Below, one piece after another: positions 46,438-58,428 of a stretch of 64,000 nucleotides of DNA. Source of the stretch: Tetragonia tetragonoides (lineage: Eukaryota > Streptophyta > Magnoliopsida > Caryophyllales > Aizoaceae); contig CM076144.1 of NCBI GenBank assembly GCA_038025085.1, positions 16,446,001 through 16,510,000 on the forward strand, read 5' to 3'. Each line of letters opens with the position of its first letter. Within the stretch, counting starts at the first letter, position 1. The notes beneath the pieces are model-generated. The model saw only the letters and a program-made list of their open reading frames with translations, was not told the origin of the DNA and searched no databases. A program made the position numbers and the translations under genes.

Positions 46438-49177
46438 ATGACTCCCGTAGACAAAGGAAAGCGTCCTATGAGTGATGAGGAGTATGACCAGAGCCTTTTC
46501 CGCACTGGGTTAGCTTCTACTAGAGCACCTCCGACTAACCACGCAGAAGGAGCTCAACTGTACCAGGACTCTTTTATGCGGTTGGACTAGCGTCCGCCTG
46601 GAGTTTGGAACCGCGGTGTTCTGTTGCCGGATAGAGGGAGTCATCTGTCTAACTTAGAGCTGGTATGTTTTCTGACTCTCTTTTTTTTGTTTAGTATATT
46701 TGAGCTGAAAATTGGAACTGTTTGTGCTTCGGCACACGAGCAAATTGGGACTTGTACTGGATTGGTGGTCAGCTGTATATAATCTGTGTGGAATTATTTT
46801 AGTTGTATTTGTAGTATATGGGGTGTTGACGAAATTTTTTTTGTTGGCTAGGGTGTCGGAGTTTTGCTACAGGCTCATGGGACTACCTCCCATTGGGCTA
46901 TGATGTTGGGGACTCTTTCGGAGGGGGCCAGGAATTTGGTACTGGGCTCGGGTCTTGACGAGTTTCTGACTGTCATCCCTGCATGTCACTCAGGGGATTC
47001 TAGGATTACTGCTAGGGGTTTGCTGGAGAGGTTTTGGGATACAACGAACACTTTCCATACACCTGTGGGAGAGATGTTCCCCACCCCCTATCAGTTTGCT
47101 GTGCTGACGGGGTTGTCTTTTAGAGGGCGTCGTATTCAGTATGACGCGAGCTACTGGCGACAGAGTGATACTTTGATAGAGCTTTACGGGCCCGTATCCA
47201 TCCACTTTGATAAGGATCGGGTTTCTTTGGCGCGGTTGTGGGAGGCAGTGGCGGAGCAGGGACCTACCGAGGAGCAGATGCCTCGTATTTTCCTGGCTTG
47301 CTTGCTGGGGTCGATGATGTTTTCTCAGAAGAAGAGCGTGTGTCAAGTCGGTTTCTTGACATGCTTGGAGGATTTGACCAAGGTTCATGAGTACAACCTT
47401 GGTGCCGCTGCTTACGCTTCTTTGGTGAAGTGGTGTCGTCGGGCCAGTAGGCCTAAGGAGACGAGTGAGAGGACATCCATCACGGGCCCATGGAGGATAC
47501 TGGAGGTAGGCTCTCATATATTCCGCTTTTCTTTCTTTTGTGCGCACATGTTTTTGGATTTAGAGCTTACTTGATTGCTTGTATGGCAGCTGTGGTTATT
47601 TGAGTACTTTCCAGCTCTTGGTCCTCACCGTCCTGGTTTGAGGATGTTCCCATTAGGTTCACGGTGGGTTGGTAGGGATACCCACTCATTTACCTCTTTG
47701 GAGCATTTTCGGACTCTCTTCGAGAGTCGTGCCGCCTCTACGGTATGTGGTTGTTGACTTGTACACATATATATTTTTTTTGGTTCATTTGGTGTGAATG
47801 AACTTTTGAGCTGGTAATCTGCAGGTATCTTTGTCTGCTTGTGATGACATTCCCGGGGTTCCACCCCATATTACCACGGACTCCTTTAGAGTGTCTTTTC
47901 TGCGGGTGGTCTTTGAGGGGCCATTTGGATTTGTATGGTATTTGGGGGAACGCTTGACTCGGTTGGTCTATCCCTCCCTGGGTAGTCACTTGGTTCCGGA
48001 TGATCCTCCTTTGACCATGTTCTATCTGCGGGGTATGAGTGTGCGGGACCTGGGAGTCGTGATCCGTGTTAGGGTGGCGCAGGAGTTTCTTATGCCGGAG
48101 GTTGTTGGCTTGGACCGCACGGCCGTATACCTGGCTTACTGCTTGGACCGTTTGATGCCGGACCTTACTTCTGAGGTAGGAAACTTATCTCCCTTTTTTA
48201 GCTATATGTGTGATATACTGACCTCTTGTGTCTTGCAGGCGGATCGTCTAGCTCCTCAGGGTCCTAGGAGGTCTCATTTTAGAGCTCCTCGGGGTCAGCC
48301 CCCAAGTGTGACCTTGCCGACCAATGAGGTGAGGTACATTGGGGAGAGTGGGGGATGCATAGTGGAGGAGTTCCCCCTTCACATGGCTGATGGAGATGAT
48401 GTGGAGGGCTTGCCTTTGCCCGACGGTTGTACTGGGGTAAGCTCCTTTTTATCCCTTCTTGTGTTTGTGATTGCTTTTGGGTGTTGATTTTGTCTTGTGG
48501 CTCTCTCTTTTGTAGTTGAACCAGGAGCAGACCTCTCAGATCTTCAAGCTTATTCACTTGCTGAAGAAGGGCTATGGTCGAGTGATGGGCAAGGGGAAGA
48601 GTTCTCGGTCCAAGACCGTTGATGTAAGTAGACTCTCTTCTTTTTGTTTAGCTAAGTGAGGTGCTTAACTTAACATTTTAACTTGGATTATCTGCAGATG
48701 TCCCGGTCTTCATCTTCGATGGGACCTCGCCATTCTTCTGCTGCGAGGGCTTCTTCAGCGAGCCGGCCATCTGTTGCTTGTTCTCCTCCTGTAGTGGTGA
48801 CTAAGCCTCCTGTTGATGAGGCGCCCGGTCCTTCTGTACCATACATTCCAGAGATGTTCTCTCCCGCGGGCTTCCAGCCTTCTCTTGATAGTAGGCCCTC
48901 GAGTGGAGGTTGGGCGAATGCCCCTGGATGGGATATGCCCCATGCTGGGCCTTCGCATCAGGATATGGCCATGGACTTGGCTAGTCAGGCCACAGAGAAT
49001 TTCTCTGATGCGGGGCTTTCGGCAGGTACTCCTATGCGCGCACCGGCATATGATGGGCGGGATATGAGGCATGACAACAGTAGGCCCATTTATAGCTCTT
49101 CACTCCATTATTCGACCGGGAACTATAGTCAGGAGCCGGCCATTGAGGATGAGGCTGACAGCAATTATTCTGGTTGA
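46438..49177 (+). pseudogene. Element B antisense gene 1 (aORF1), PMD-like, seven exons
   Basis: Exons 46438-46662, 46873-47505, 47590-47742, 47825-48175, 48239-48436, 48516-48623, 48698-49177. All six introns are GT-AG, 63-210 nt, and every exon is a multiple of three, so all introns are phase 0. The product would be about 715 residues. Exon 2 has GLLERFWDTTNTFHTP, GEMFPTPYQFAVLTGLSF and further PMD-like blocks. Exon 4 has FLRVVFEGPFGFVWYLGERL. The last exon is Ser/Pro-rich and ends EDEADSNYSG. Only one disabling change was seen: TAG at 46588-46590 in exon 1, where the frame context suggests Trp. It matches element A exon by exon (32339-35518). The start was chosen as the first ATG in frame after the TATA-poor leader. 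Function unknown. Confidence 0.78.
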
Positions 49178-49808
49178 GCAGTTTTGGACCTCCTTGTAGA
49201 CATTGATCTTGAGATTCCTGCATTTTTTTTTATGATATGTATGATATGATGACTCGACTATGCTCGTCTGATCTAAGTATGCAATGTGTTATGCAGTGGG
49301 ATGAAGCCACAATTTAGGGAATAAAATAAAGAAAATGGTAAAAATTGCGAGAAAAAGCAATAATTACACATATTATACCCCCTAAAAAAAATGGAAAATA
49401 ATAAAAAAAATTGAAAAAGATAAAACTAGGAGAGTCTCGGGCTTTAAAATTCAGCGCAGGAATCAAAATTGGGCTTTAATCGGGCAGACCGGAGTAGTGG
49501 AGCGAGCTGGAGCGAGGGAAAAATTTGGATCGGGCCAGGGTCTGGGTCGCTAGCGGCGCTGGGCTGCAGTCTGAGGCCGCTAGCAGCGCTGGTCTGGGCC
49601 GCTAGCGGGGCTGGTCAGGGCTGCTAGCGGGGCTGGTCAGGGCTGCTAGCGGCCCTGACCAGAGCTGTTGACAGCTCTGGTTTGGGCTTTTTTGTGGATT
49701 TCTGATCTCTTTGGCCCACGAATTTGCCTTTAAATAGGATTTACGGGATACTTGATGTTGTATCACTTTTCAGACTTTAGTTTTCTAAAATTTTCCCAAT
49801 CTTCTATC
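49178..49808. promoter_or_regulatory. Promoter region of aORF2 (element B)
   Basis: A-rich 3' flank of aORF1, then a GC-rich block at about 49535-49690 with repeated GCTAGCGG and GGTCAGGGCTGCTAGCGG units, then TTTAAATAGG near 49729, about 80 bp before the aORF2 start. Same order as 35970-36271 in element A. Confidence 0.5.
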
Positions 49809-51100
49809 ATGGTGAAACCCTTTGAGAACCTATTCGATGCCTGGTGAAAAATCTGTCCGTAGAAGATAAACTTGAACTAGCCCCGTTTCACGTTTCTACC
49901 CTGTTGACTTTGAAACCAACCAAAATATTGTGGCCCCTTCTTCGATCTGCTTTGAATTATTGGGACCCCGACCTGCATGTTTTCCGTTTTGGTAACTCTG
50001 AACTATGCCCTTTGGTTGAGGAATTTGGGGCGATTACTGACATGCCTGATGCTCTTCCCCCAGTTGTGCCTTATTTGAGAGATGATTTTAAGGATCAGTA
50101 CAGGAAATCCTTGGGTTTGTCATCTGCAGAAGCCAAATGTATGGTTCTTGGTGTCGATGTGGACTTGGTTCAACTCTGCGAAAAGTTTGCTATTTCATCT
50201 GAAAAGGATGTAATATTCAGGCGTTGTTGTCGAAAGGCTTTTGTGCTTCGCCTATTAAACTGCCTACTGTTTGTTAATGCAGAATCCTCTAACTTGGGTC
50301 GAGCCTCGTTGCTGCGAGTGGTCAATCAAATGGTTGAAGGGCATTCTCCTTTGCATCTGGTTGTAGGAGAGACTATCATGGGGCTCGACAGGTTGAAAAT
50401 ATCCACTCAAGAAGCTTTTTCCAGCAGCCCCCTGCTGCTTCAAATTTGGTTATGTGAGCATTTGAGGCTGATAGAGTCGCCAGATAATTTGATAGTTCGT
50501 GTTCCTCGGACTTGGTCAAAGAAAACCTATACCGCTGCTAGCTTCTTGCTTAGGAAAAGGCTATATTCTGAAAAGTCCCTTGCTGAATAGGATGCCTTTT
50601 TCCATGCAGGACCTGTCATCCGTTGGCATGTGCCTTGGTGGAGCTTGACCTCCTTGGTGGACTGTGATACCTTTGTTCCTTTCACTACCATATTGAGTCT
50701 GTATAGGACTACCTTCTTCTTTCCTTCTAGGGTCATGAGGCAGTACAGTTTGAAATAGGTGATCCCTCGTCAGGAGACTACGAGACCAAATGTCGTAGCC
50801 TTGACCACTGAATTTGCTGGGGAGTGGGGAAAGTATTGGCATAGCCGGCACCACTGGACTGTACCTCGGGTGATTACGTCAACTCAAGTTTCTGAGATCT
50901 ATGTGAACTGGCTTTCCTGCAGTGATGGAGAAGCGAGACGAGCTCTTCGTCATGAGGAGTGGGACCAGCTAAAGCCTAAGTATGACTCGAAAATAGGAAG
51001 CTGGAAAAGAAAGGAAAGGCCTCAAATGGAAGGCTATCACGTACTGAAAAGAGGCAAGCCCCCAGCTCAAGGGAGCGATCATAGGTCGTCCTCAAGCTAG
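49809..51100 (+). pseudogene. Element B antisense gene 2 (aORF2), DUF7745-like, intronless
   Basis: Starts ATG at 49809. A one-base shift near 49844 leads into the main frame (49844-50590) with LNYWDPDLHVFRFGNSELCP and VEEFGAITDMP. TAG codons at 50588-50590 and 50756-50758 interrupt it, but the same frame continues to 51100 with RVMRQYSLK and LTTEFAGEWGKYW. The junction LLLQ-IWLCEH is continuous here, where element A has a 100-nt intron. A Lys/Ser-rich tail follows. An AATAAA lies near 51300. It is convergent with the integrase relic. Confidence 0.72.
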
Positions 51101-51438
51101 GGTACTTCAAAGAAGAACTCTTCAACGAAGCCTTCTAAAGGGAAGAAGGATTAAAATAGTTTTCTAGGAAAGCAAGTCTAGTTTTGAAAAAAAGATAAGA
51201 ATTTGTTTAGCTTAAACCCTCATAGTTGCATTATTATTTATTTTTTTTGTAACCCTAGGAAGTTTAATTCTTGCAATGTAAACTTATTTGTTCAGTTTGA
51301 ATAAAGATTATCCCTTTTTGAATGAGTTAAATGGAATTTTGGATTGATTTTGGCCAGGCCCCCTTAAAAGAGTTACCTACGTATCCAGTGTGGAATCAGG
51401 CCAGCGAAGTTCGTTCAAGTTGTGTACGTCTTTTTTTT
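51101..51438. other. Convergent 3' ends of aORF2 and integrase (element B)
   Basis: About 340 bp, T-rich, holding a plus-strand AATAAA near 51300. No gene. Confidence 0.45.
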
Positions 51439-52737
51439 TTAATTTTCGGATTTTTTTTTTTTAGACGTAGCACTTCTGGGGCACGTAATATTAGTGAGCT
51501 GGCTGAACTCGATGCCATCAATATCCATGAGTCTGACTGCGCCTCCTGACAGGATGTCCTTGATGATGAACGGGCCGGACCAATTTGGTCGAAATTTGCC
51601 TCTGGGGCACGTAATTCTTTCCAAACTAAATCCCCTTACTTTAAATTGCGAGGTCGAACCTTTTTGTTGAATGCTCTTGCCATGCGTTGTTGGTACATGT
51701 GGGAATGGTCTAGGGCCCGTAGGCGTCTTTCATCCGTGAACATGAGCTCTTCGTAGCGGGCTTGTAACCATTGGGTTTTAGGAATTTCACCCTCTAAGGC
51801 CATGCGCATGGAGGGTAGTTGGACTTCTATGGGTAGAACTACTTCCATTCCATAGACTAGGGAATAAGGTGTTGCTCCCGTGGAGGATCTTTTGGATGTC
51901 CTATACCCCCAAAGGGCAAATGGAAGTTTGACAGGCCAATCTCTGTAGTTTTCTATCATTTTTTCAATGATAGTCTTGAGGTTCTTGTTGGCGGCTTCTA
52001 CTGCGCCATTGGTTTGGGGATGGTAAAGGGATGATTTGTGGTGCTGGATTTTGTAGTTTTTGAGGAGGGTGGCTGTTTCGGCTTTGAAATGGGAACCATG
52101 GTCACTGATGATTTCATGCGGAACACTGTATCGGCAAATGATGTTGTTCCTTATGAATTTGGACACTTGTTTGGAGGTAAGGACAGCATAGGATTGGGCT
52201 TCGACCCATTTGGTAAAATAATCTATGGCTACCAGGATGTATTCATGTCCTCCCGACCCCTTCGGGGTGCTCTTACCAATGATATCTATTCCCCATGCGG
52301 AAAACGACCAAGGGGACGTGAAGTTGTGGAGCATCGAGGGTGGCATATACTGCAGGTTAGCATATATCTGACATTTCTTGCACTTCTTGACATAGTCGTA
52401 GCAATCCCTTTCCATGGTAGTCCAGTAGTATCCCAGTCGTATGACTTTTCTAGAGAGCATTCGACCATTCATGTGTGGTCCGCACACACCATTGTGTACC
52501 TCGTCCATAATTTATGCGGCTTCTTCGGAGTTCACGCATCTGAGGTTGACCCCATTGTGGGACTTTTCGTACAAACCCCTTTGTATCCTATGTACTGCGC
52601 CGCTAAGAGACGGATGGCCCGTTGAGCTCTTAGGGGTGCGTCTTGAGGGTATATGCCTTTGGTGATGTAGTTGAAGACGTCTTGGTACCAAGGATCCTCT
52701 TCGATCAGAGCCAAAGTCATTTATGTGTCAAGGTTGT
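51439..52737 (-). pseudogene. Element B integrase
   Basis: The main frame 52508-51636 (290 codons) is open and complete across the core: zinc-binding CKKCQ, GIDIIGK (Asp), IISDHGSHF (Asp) and NGAVEAANKN (Glu). A stop at 51636 precedes the C-terminal piece (51624-51439) with RGKFRPNWSGPF. An upstream frame (52720-52532) ends the second RNase H-integrase linker. The core is better preserved than in A. Confidence 0.86.
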
Positions 52738-53114
52738 TGCAAAAGGCTGGCTCGCTTCTTCTTGATGGGGCGGCATTGTTGAGAGAGTTCAGCTACTCAA
52801 ATTCCTGTAAAAATAAAAATCTGTATTCTTGCTTTGCGAAGTTTACTTACATTGCTTAAATTAGTTAGTTAACGATCTGTGCAACTTTGTATTCATTGGG
52901 TTTATCGATAGCTAAACAAAGAAAGAAATGAGCAAGAGGAACTTTTATTGATTTGCAAAAAGAGATAAGCACACATGACTTTAGAGAAGAGGGCCTCTAA
53001 TTCCCATCACAAACACTCCCTATTTAAGACTCAACCTAAAGATTTAGCTAAGGTCCTAACTCGACAAAACTTAGGGACTCAGACTCGATTCCTCTAGCTC
53101 TTGCGGGTCATCTA
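52738..53114. other. Element B gag-pol junction: deletion scar
   Basis: About 380 bp between the gag stop and the pre-integrase linker, in place of the roughly 3.5 kb of PR, RT and RNase H seen in A. On the minus strand it is AT-rich and contains AATAAAAG. No PR or RT motif is present. Confidence 0.65.
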
Positions 53115-54379
53115 CTAGTTCCAGGCTTCATCATCCATATTGCCATCTCTTAATGGTGGTGGAACCTCTCCTCTGTCAATGACACCTTGGATGTCGTCAT
53201 TTAGGCGTAGGCAGTCATCTGTGTGGCGCCTGAATACTCGATGATACTTGCAATAGGGTCGGTTTTCTCCCGGTTCTGACTTGGCCTCTTCCAAAGGGAT
53301 GTGGGGTTGGATTTCACCTCTCCATACTAGCGCATTCATAACCGCTTCCATTGGTGCGAAGAGATGGGTGTACTTTTCTTGACTATGACGACACCAGCTG
53401 ACTGTCCAAGTGTATGGTGGCCACATTGTCCCTTGGTCAATGAAACGTGTGACTAGCCCCTTAAAGCGCCTGCACTGATTGATGTGATGTCCTTCAGCCA
53501 CGCAGTAGGTACAACTTAGGAATGGATTTCCGTCTCTCGGAAGGAGCTTTGATGTGGGGGTCTTCGGACGAACATACCCATATTTGGACATTTTATGATA
53601 AAGAAGGTCAGGATGACCGCATTCCTGGGCTTGGAGGTGCGTTCTTCTAGAATATCAACCTTCTCTATTATCTCTTGTATCCATTTCATTATACGGACCA
53701 GACTTTCTCGTATTTGACTTTTGTCATCTACTGTTTTGTGGCCTCTTACGTCTAGTTCTTCTTCATAGGATTTTTGGGAAATCAAGGTGATTTCCTCACC
53801 ATAAATGAGGTGAGAGTAATCTTTGGGCTCCTCAATTGTAATATGGTTGATAGTACCCAGGAGGTTGCCAAAATTTCCGGTTTCTTCAGCTTTGGGCAAT
53901 GGTAGAGTGCCATTGTATATCTTGCCTTGGATGATGTGTTTAAGGGCCTAACAGTCATTGGTGTCATGCCCTTTCCCTTGATGATACTTGCAGTAATCAC
54001 CTTCTTTCCAGTGTCGGCCCTTGGTACTTGGTTCTAGAGTGGGACCTATGGGTCGGAGTATGTCTTTGTCCACTAATCTTTCGAAAGCTGTACTGAGAGC
54101 TATCCCCAATGGAGAAAAATCTCTATTCGGCTTACTTCGGGGCATGTGGTATTCCCTTGATGAGACATTGGAGGAAGACGCGTGACTCTTACGTTTCTTT
54201 TCTGTCTCTTGGGGGACAGGAGCAGGCTTTCCCGAAGTCACGGATTTTCGGTTTTCAGACGAAGGGACAAACATTGGTGTATCCCACAACTGTCTTGACT
54301 TGATGTTGGTAATGTCGGCTTCCAACCTATCCATTCGGTCAGTCATCTCAACCAGATACTCCTGAACTATCCTGATCAT
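53115..54379 (-). pseudogene. Element B gag, C-terminal half with three zinc-knuckle-like motifs
   Basis: Starts near a coiled-coil MTDRMDRLEADITNI, then three Cys/His motifs: CKYHQGKGHDTNDC (near 53965), CTYCVAEGHHINQC (near 53495) and CKYHRVFRRHTDDC (near 53235). Frames change near 53945 and 53580. The capsid-like domain expected before these (compare 56598-57077 in A) was not found. Confidence 0.75.
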
Positions 54380-55476
54380 GATGTGAACAAGGTGGCTTGA
54401 ATCGAGGCGTGGCAGAATGGTGAATTAAACCCTAGCCGAATCTTTCTTCTTTGGATCCTATCGTGAATAGGAAGCACGGAGCACTTAGTAACATGAAAAA
54501 GACCACGAGACTCTCATCTAATAAAAGTTAGATATAGAAAAACACATTGTCCTAGAAAGGAAAGTCCTTAAGCCTTAAGCCTAAATGCCCGAATATTTCC
54601 CTAATATTAAAGGAAAATAAAGTCAATTGAACGAAAATAATAAAAATAGAAAAAGATGGACTATCCTATTTTTTTCAATTTCCTAGACTCAAAGAAAATG
54701 GAAAATAAAACAAAAAGATTTCGGTCTTTTCCTTTTTTTTATTTTTCGATTTTTTTTGTTTTTTTTTTTGATATTTTTTTTTTTGCCCGAATCTGAATTA
54801 CATCAAAAAAAAAAGAAAATAATAAAATAGAAAAAGGGGGAGGGGAAATTGGGAGACTGACTCTTTTTTTTTTTTTTGCTAAAAGATCCTAGAAAATTGT
54901 TCATGACTTTTAGAATATATTATCAGGAAAATGATGAGTGTTCATTGATTTGAATTCTCGCACCATCTTCGGGCATTAGGAACTAGCTTAAAAAAATAAA
55001 AGAAAAGGCTCCTAGCACGTAAGTACATGTTGGCACATAATCACGGTATACATACATTCAAGCAAGCATTATAACAACGCAGTTTACAGGCAAACATGTG
55101 ATTCAGACGGGCATTACAACGACACATGCACAACAAGCAAGCGGATGCACAAATGTGGGTTAGAGGCTTTTGGCTCCTGTGAGGTTACCACGACAAATTA
55201 CAATTTCCGTTCGGCGGATGGTCGACCCATCAATTGTAATTCTTTTCATCAACAATGATTGATGAGTCATGGGTGAGGAAGCGTCAATTTGCACGATAGG
55301 ACAACTGTATATTCCTTTAGATATATGGGTTGTCTACGAGTTGCGACACAAACTTCCTCGAGGGTTGATAAGGGTCAAAAATTGTGCCAAAGCACATGCA
55401 AATGATGCAAAATATCGAACATGTTATTAAACAATTAAGCAAACTTGACTTTCGAGTCTCACCCTCTTAAATAAAT
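54380..55476. other. Element B leader
   Basis: About 1.1 kb between the primer site and gag, rich in A and T homopolymers (for example 54720-54870). No gene seen; the missing gag N-terminus may have been deleted here. Confidence 0.5.
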
Positions 55477-55494
55477 CCCAAGTGAAGTCGCCAC
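55477..55494 (-). other. Element B primer-binding site
   Basis: The minus strand reads GTGGCGACTTCACTTGGG directly inside the 5' LTR, one base different from element A. Confidence 0.7.
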
Positions 55495-56147
55495 TGTGAG
55501 GACCCGGGATTTCTACCTGCTCCACGGAGTGCGTCCTTATAGAAAATTCGTAAGGTGGGGGCTTTAGATAAGTTCAAGGGACCATCGTGCTAGAAAAGCT
55601 TTTGAAGAAACTTGAATTGAATAAAAACAATGAAAGAGGTCACAAATCTGCTATCGGTGTTTTATCGAAGGGACAAACAGAAGGGATATTCCGAAGGGAC
55701 AACCCAATAGCGCGATAAGTGAACTAATCATGTTTTCAGAAAGACTCCCGCTCATATAGAACATATGAGTACCCAAGAATAAAGGGTTCGGGGGCGAAGG
55801 TACGAGGTAGGAAGGTGTTAGGCACCCAACTCGCCTGTTTTATGACGGCCTCTACTAACTCAAGTTTGCTTAATAATGACGTCATCCAGTCTATTTTTAT
55901 CACACAAACCGGATTCTACCCCTAAATCGCAACTTGGCGACCCGGGGTCGGGAAAAGGCGTGAGATGTGTCGTTGGAAAGCTCTTGAACGGGGCTTCTGA
56001 ATGAAATGGAATGAAGGGGTGTTTGGAGAAAAAATCTGAGACCTTATCTTAACTATTAAAGCAAAATAGCAGTTCAAGTTTATAAATTACTCCTTTCATC
56101 ATCGGGCTTTTGCGGAGAAATCTGAAGGCGCTTTTTTGGCGTCTACA
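55495..56147 (-). repeat. Element B 5' LTR, internally deleted
   Basis: 653 bp with the same ends as 43649-44924 but missing about 570 bp plus smaller pieces. The main deletion joins CTTAATAAT to GACGTC, between two ATAAT copies present in the full LTR (near 44029 and 44594). The lost segment contains the TATA box and GC block, so this LTR lacks its promoter. Confidence 0.9.
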
Positions 56148-56152
56148 GTGTC

Positions 56153-57427
56153 CACGACTCCTATGGTATTTGCAGAATGCAGACTCGTTCCAGTATGGCG
56201 ATCTTTTCTCTATGGGTGGATCAGGAGTAGGCCCAATCGGGTGTAGATAGTCTCCTTTGACTAATTTGTCTAGGACTTTGACGTAAGGCATCCCGAGGGG
56301 AGTAAACCTTCTTGGACGCCTGTCAGCAATGGCGTTCACTTCATTTTCCCTACTTGTGGAGGCATGATTGGTATTTGTGTATTTCTTATCCTTGTAACCA
56401 GCTGTGTTGTTGTTGTAAGTGACCTTGCTCTTCCCTCTTTGGAGTTAATCATCTTCAATGGCCATGCCTACTTCAGTTAGTTGAGCATAAGTGGTTATGG
56501 GTTGAAACTTCATGTGCTCACGGTATTCAGATGCCAAGTTCTAGACTAGCATTCTAATTTGATCCCTTTCAGATGGGAGATCAATCATTTCAGCAACCTA
56601 AGTTCTCCATCTTCTTACGAAATTGGTGAATCCTTCTTTGTCACCTTGCTTGGTGATGTCCAATTCTCTCAATGTCATGGGAGGCAAGACATTGTTAGCA
56701 TATCTCTCAAGGAACAAAGTGGATAAGTCTTCCCATTTCTGTAACTTTTGGGTGGGTAATTTGAAGAACCAAGCCTTAATAGCAGGGTCCAAGGTTTGGG
56801 GAAAGAGATGAACATACAACTCTTACTCAATGCCTCTGCCTCTAAGGCCCAATGCAGTGGTAAAAGCTCTAATGTGATCTTGTGGATCATCGGTTCCTTT
56901 GAACGTGGGAACTTCAGGCATGGAAAACTTAGTGAGTAACTTTCCCTTGATATGGGGAGCATAGCCTTCAGAATTGATGATCATGTCATTGAAGACATGA
57001 CTTTTGCCTAGAACGGATTCAAGCCTATTCAGTTTAGCTTGGAGTTCTTGAACCTCTTTAGTGGAGGGCTCAGTCATATCCTCGTTGGGCTTGGGCTCAT
57101 CATCGTCCCTAGTAGGGGATCCAACTTGGCGACACAGGCTTCCATATTAGTGAATCTAGCATTCATGGCGACCAATTGGGCTAAAAGGTCATCCATCTTT
57201 TGGTCAGCGTTTTTCTCAGCGTCTCCAGACAAAACGGACTTAGGTGAATCAGGTGCGAGGTTTGAGGTGACAATGGCGGTGTGCGAAGTCTAATCGAGCC
57301 AAATGGGGCCCACAAACTGTGCTTGCGGTGAAGGTTCGAACGACAACTTGCACATCAATCTCTTGTTGGACTCGTCCCTCTCCCACTTCCTAGGACCGTG
57401 ATCTTTACTCCTACCAATTTTGGACAT
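56153..57427 (-). pseudogene. Element A gag, N-terminal and central part
   Basis: Starts ATG at 57427 (MSKIGRSKDHGPRKWERD). A stop near 57292 and a frameshift near 57110 precede EPSTKEVQELQAKLNRLE. Frames 57077-56823 and 56819-56598 carry the retrotransposon gag domain with DDPQDHIRAFTTAL and AWFFKLPTQKLQKWEDLSTL. The last part (56339-56153) ends with the first half of a zinc knuckle (CKYH) exactly where element B is inserted. Confidence 0.82.
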
Positions 57428-58428
57428 AAAAAGCCCCACTTAAGAAAATAAGAAGTAAATGAAAAACTCCACAGAAGAAAGATTTTATTTTAAAACAAAT
57501 GTGGGAAAAGAATCTAGCATTAATCCTCGACATGGTGATTTTTTGGAAAAGACGCGATTTTATGTAAATAGCATATTTTAGTCAATGATCTTTCGACTTT
57601 ATATAATTAAAAGAAAATGTACTCTTGACTTGCATATGGGATAAAATTCCCTAATTTAAGAAAGGAAAAATATACTATTGACTTGCATATAGAATAAAGT
57701 AAGACTCTTTTTTGTTTTGTAAAAGATCATTGACGGGAATATATTATTTGCACGCAATCTAATTCATCTGGAAAGGAACTTCTTCTAATATGATCACTAG
57801 CGTCATCGGAGTCATGCATGGATTCTAATTCTTAAAAAGAAAAGATCTTAGACTCTATTTGTAAACTTGACAAAACGCACAAGCAAACAAAAGGAAAACC
57901 TTCCCTAAACAGGACTCAAGAAAAATCCTAAGGGGGGATCTAATCCTAATATTCTATGGAAACTAACCACATAGCAAGGAAACAATCAATTACAATATAG
58001 CAAGTAAATCAATTAGCACCTTGATATGGACTACGGCACTAAATGCAATATTTTGACACAATCTATGGTTGGGTAAGGTAACCCACGACCGGATGTGTTT
58101 CGTCATCTATGGGATGCATAGTAAAACTAAATGTACCATTTTACACATCTCGAATGGAAACATGTAAATGCCATGAGGTGGAACACGACTATGTGCAAAG
58201 GTAATTCGGACCTAGTGGGTTACCGCCTAAGTCATAGACAATGTTCCAAAGGGTAATTCCTGTTTATGGTGCGGTGATGTCTTTCGACATCTTGCGATGA
58301 TAACGCATGCAATATGAATGATATGGATGCAAAGCAAAAAACATAAACACATACGGTAATTGAACCAAATAGCTAAAATAAATTATTGACATGGATAGGT
58401 GTTCGAATTACACCCTCTTGTTAATTAT
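57428..58428. other. Element A leader
   Basis: 1.0 kb between gag start and primer site. AT-rich, no ORF of note. Confidence 0.5.

Larger units (their letters stand above)
43649..56147 (-). mobile_element. Element B: non-autonomous Tat/Ogre-type element nested in A
   Basis: LTRs at 43649-44924 (3') and 55495-56147 (5'), flanked by ATGTC (43644-43648) and GTGTC (56148-56152), a 5-bp target duplication with one mismatch. Same layout as A: primer site, gag, integrase, two antisense genes, tandem repeats, polypurine tract. PR, RT and both RNase H domains are missing and no capsid domain of gag was found, so it depended on another element. Its sequence is related to A but well diverged, with a different LTR. 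Confidence 0.92.

Noticed and set aside
48279..49072. Several minus-strand ORFs of 84-105 codons within element B.
   Set aside because: Shadows of the plus-strand aORF1 exons, which have canonical splice sites and homologous exons in element A.
53948..54379. Element B's gag treated as a continuation of element A's gag.
   Set aside because: The target duplication and LTR at 55495-56147 place it inside B, and it has different zinc-knuckle spacing.
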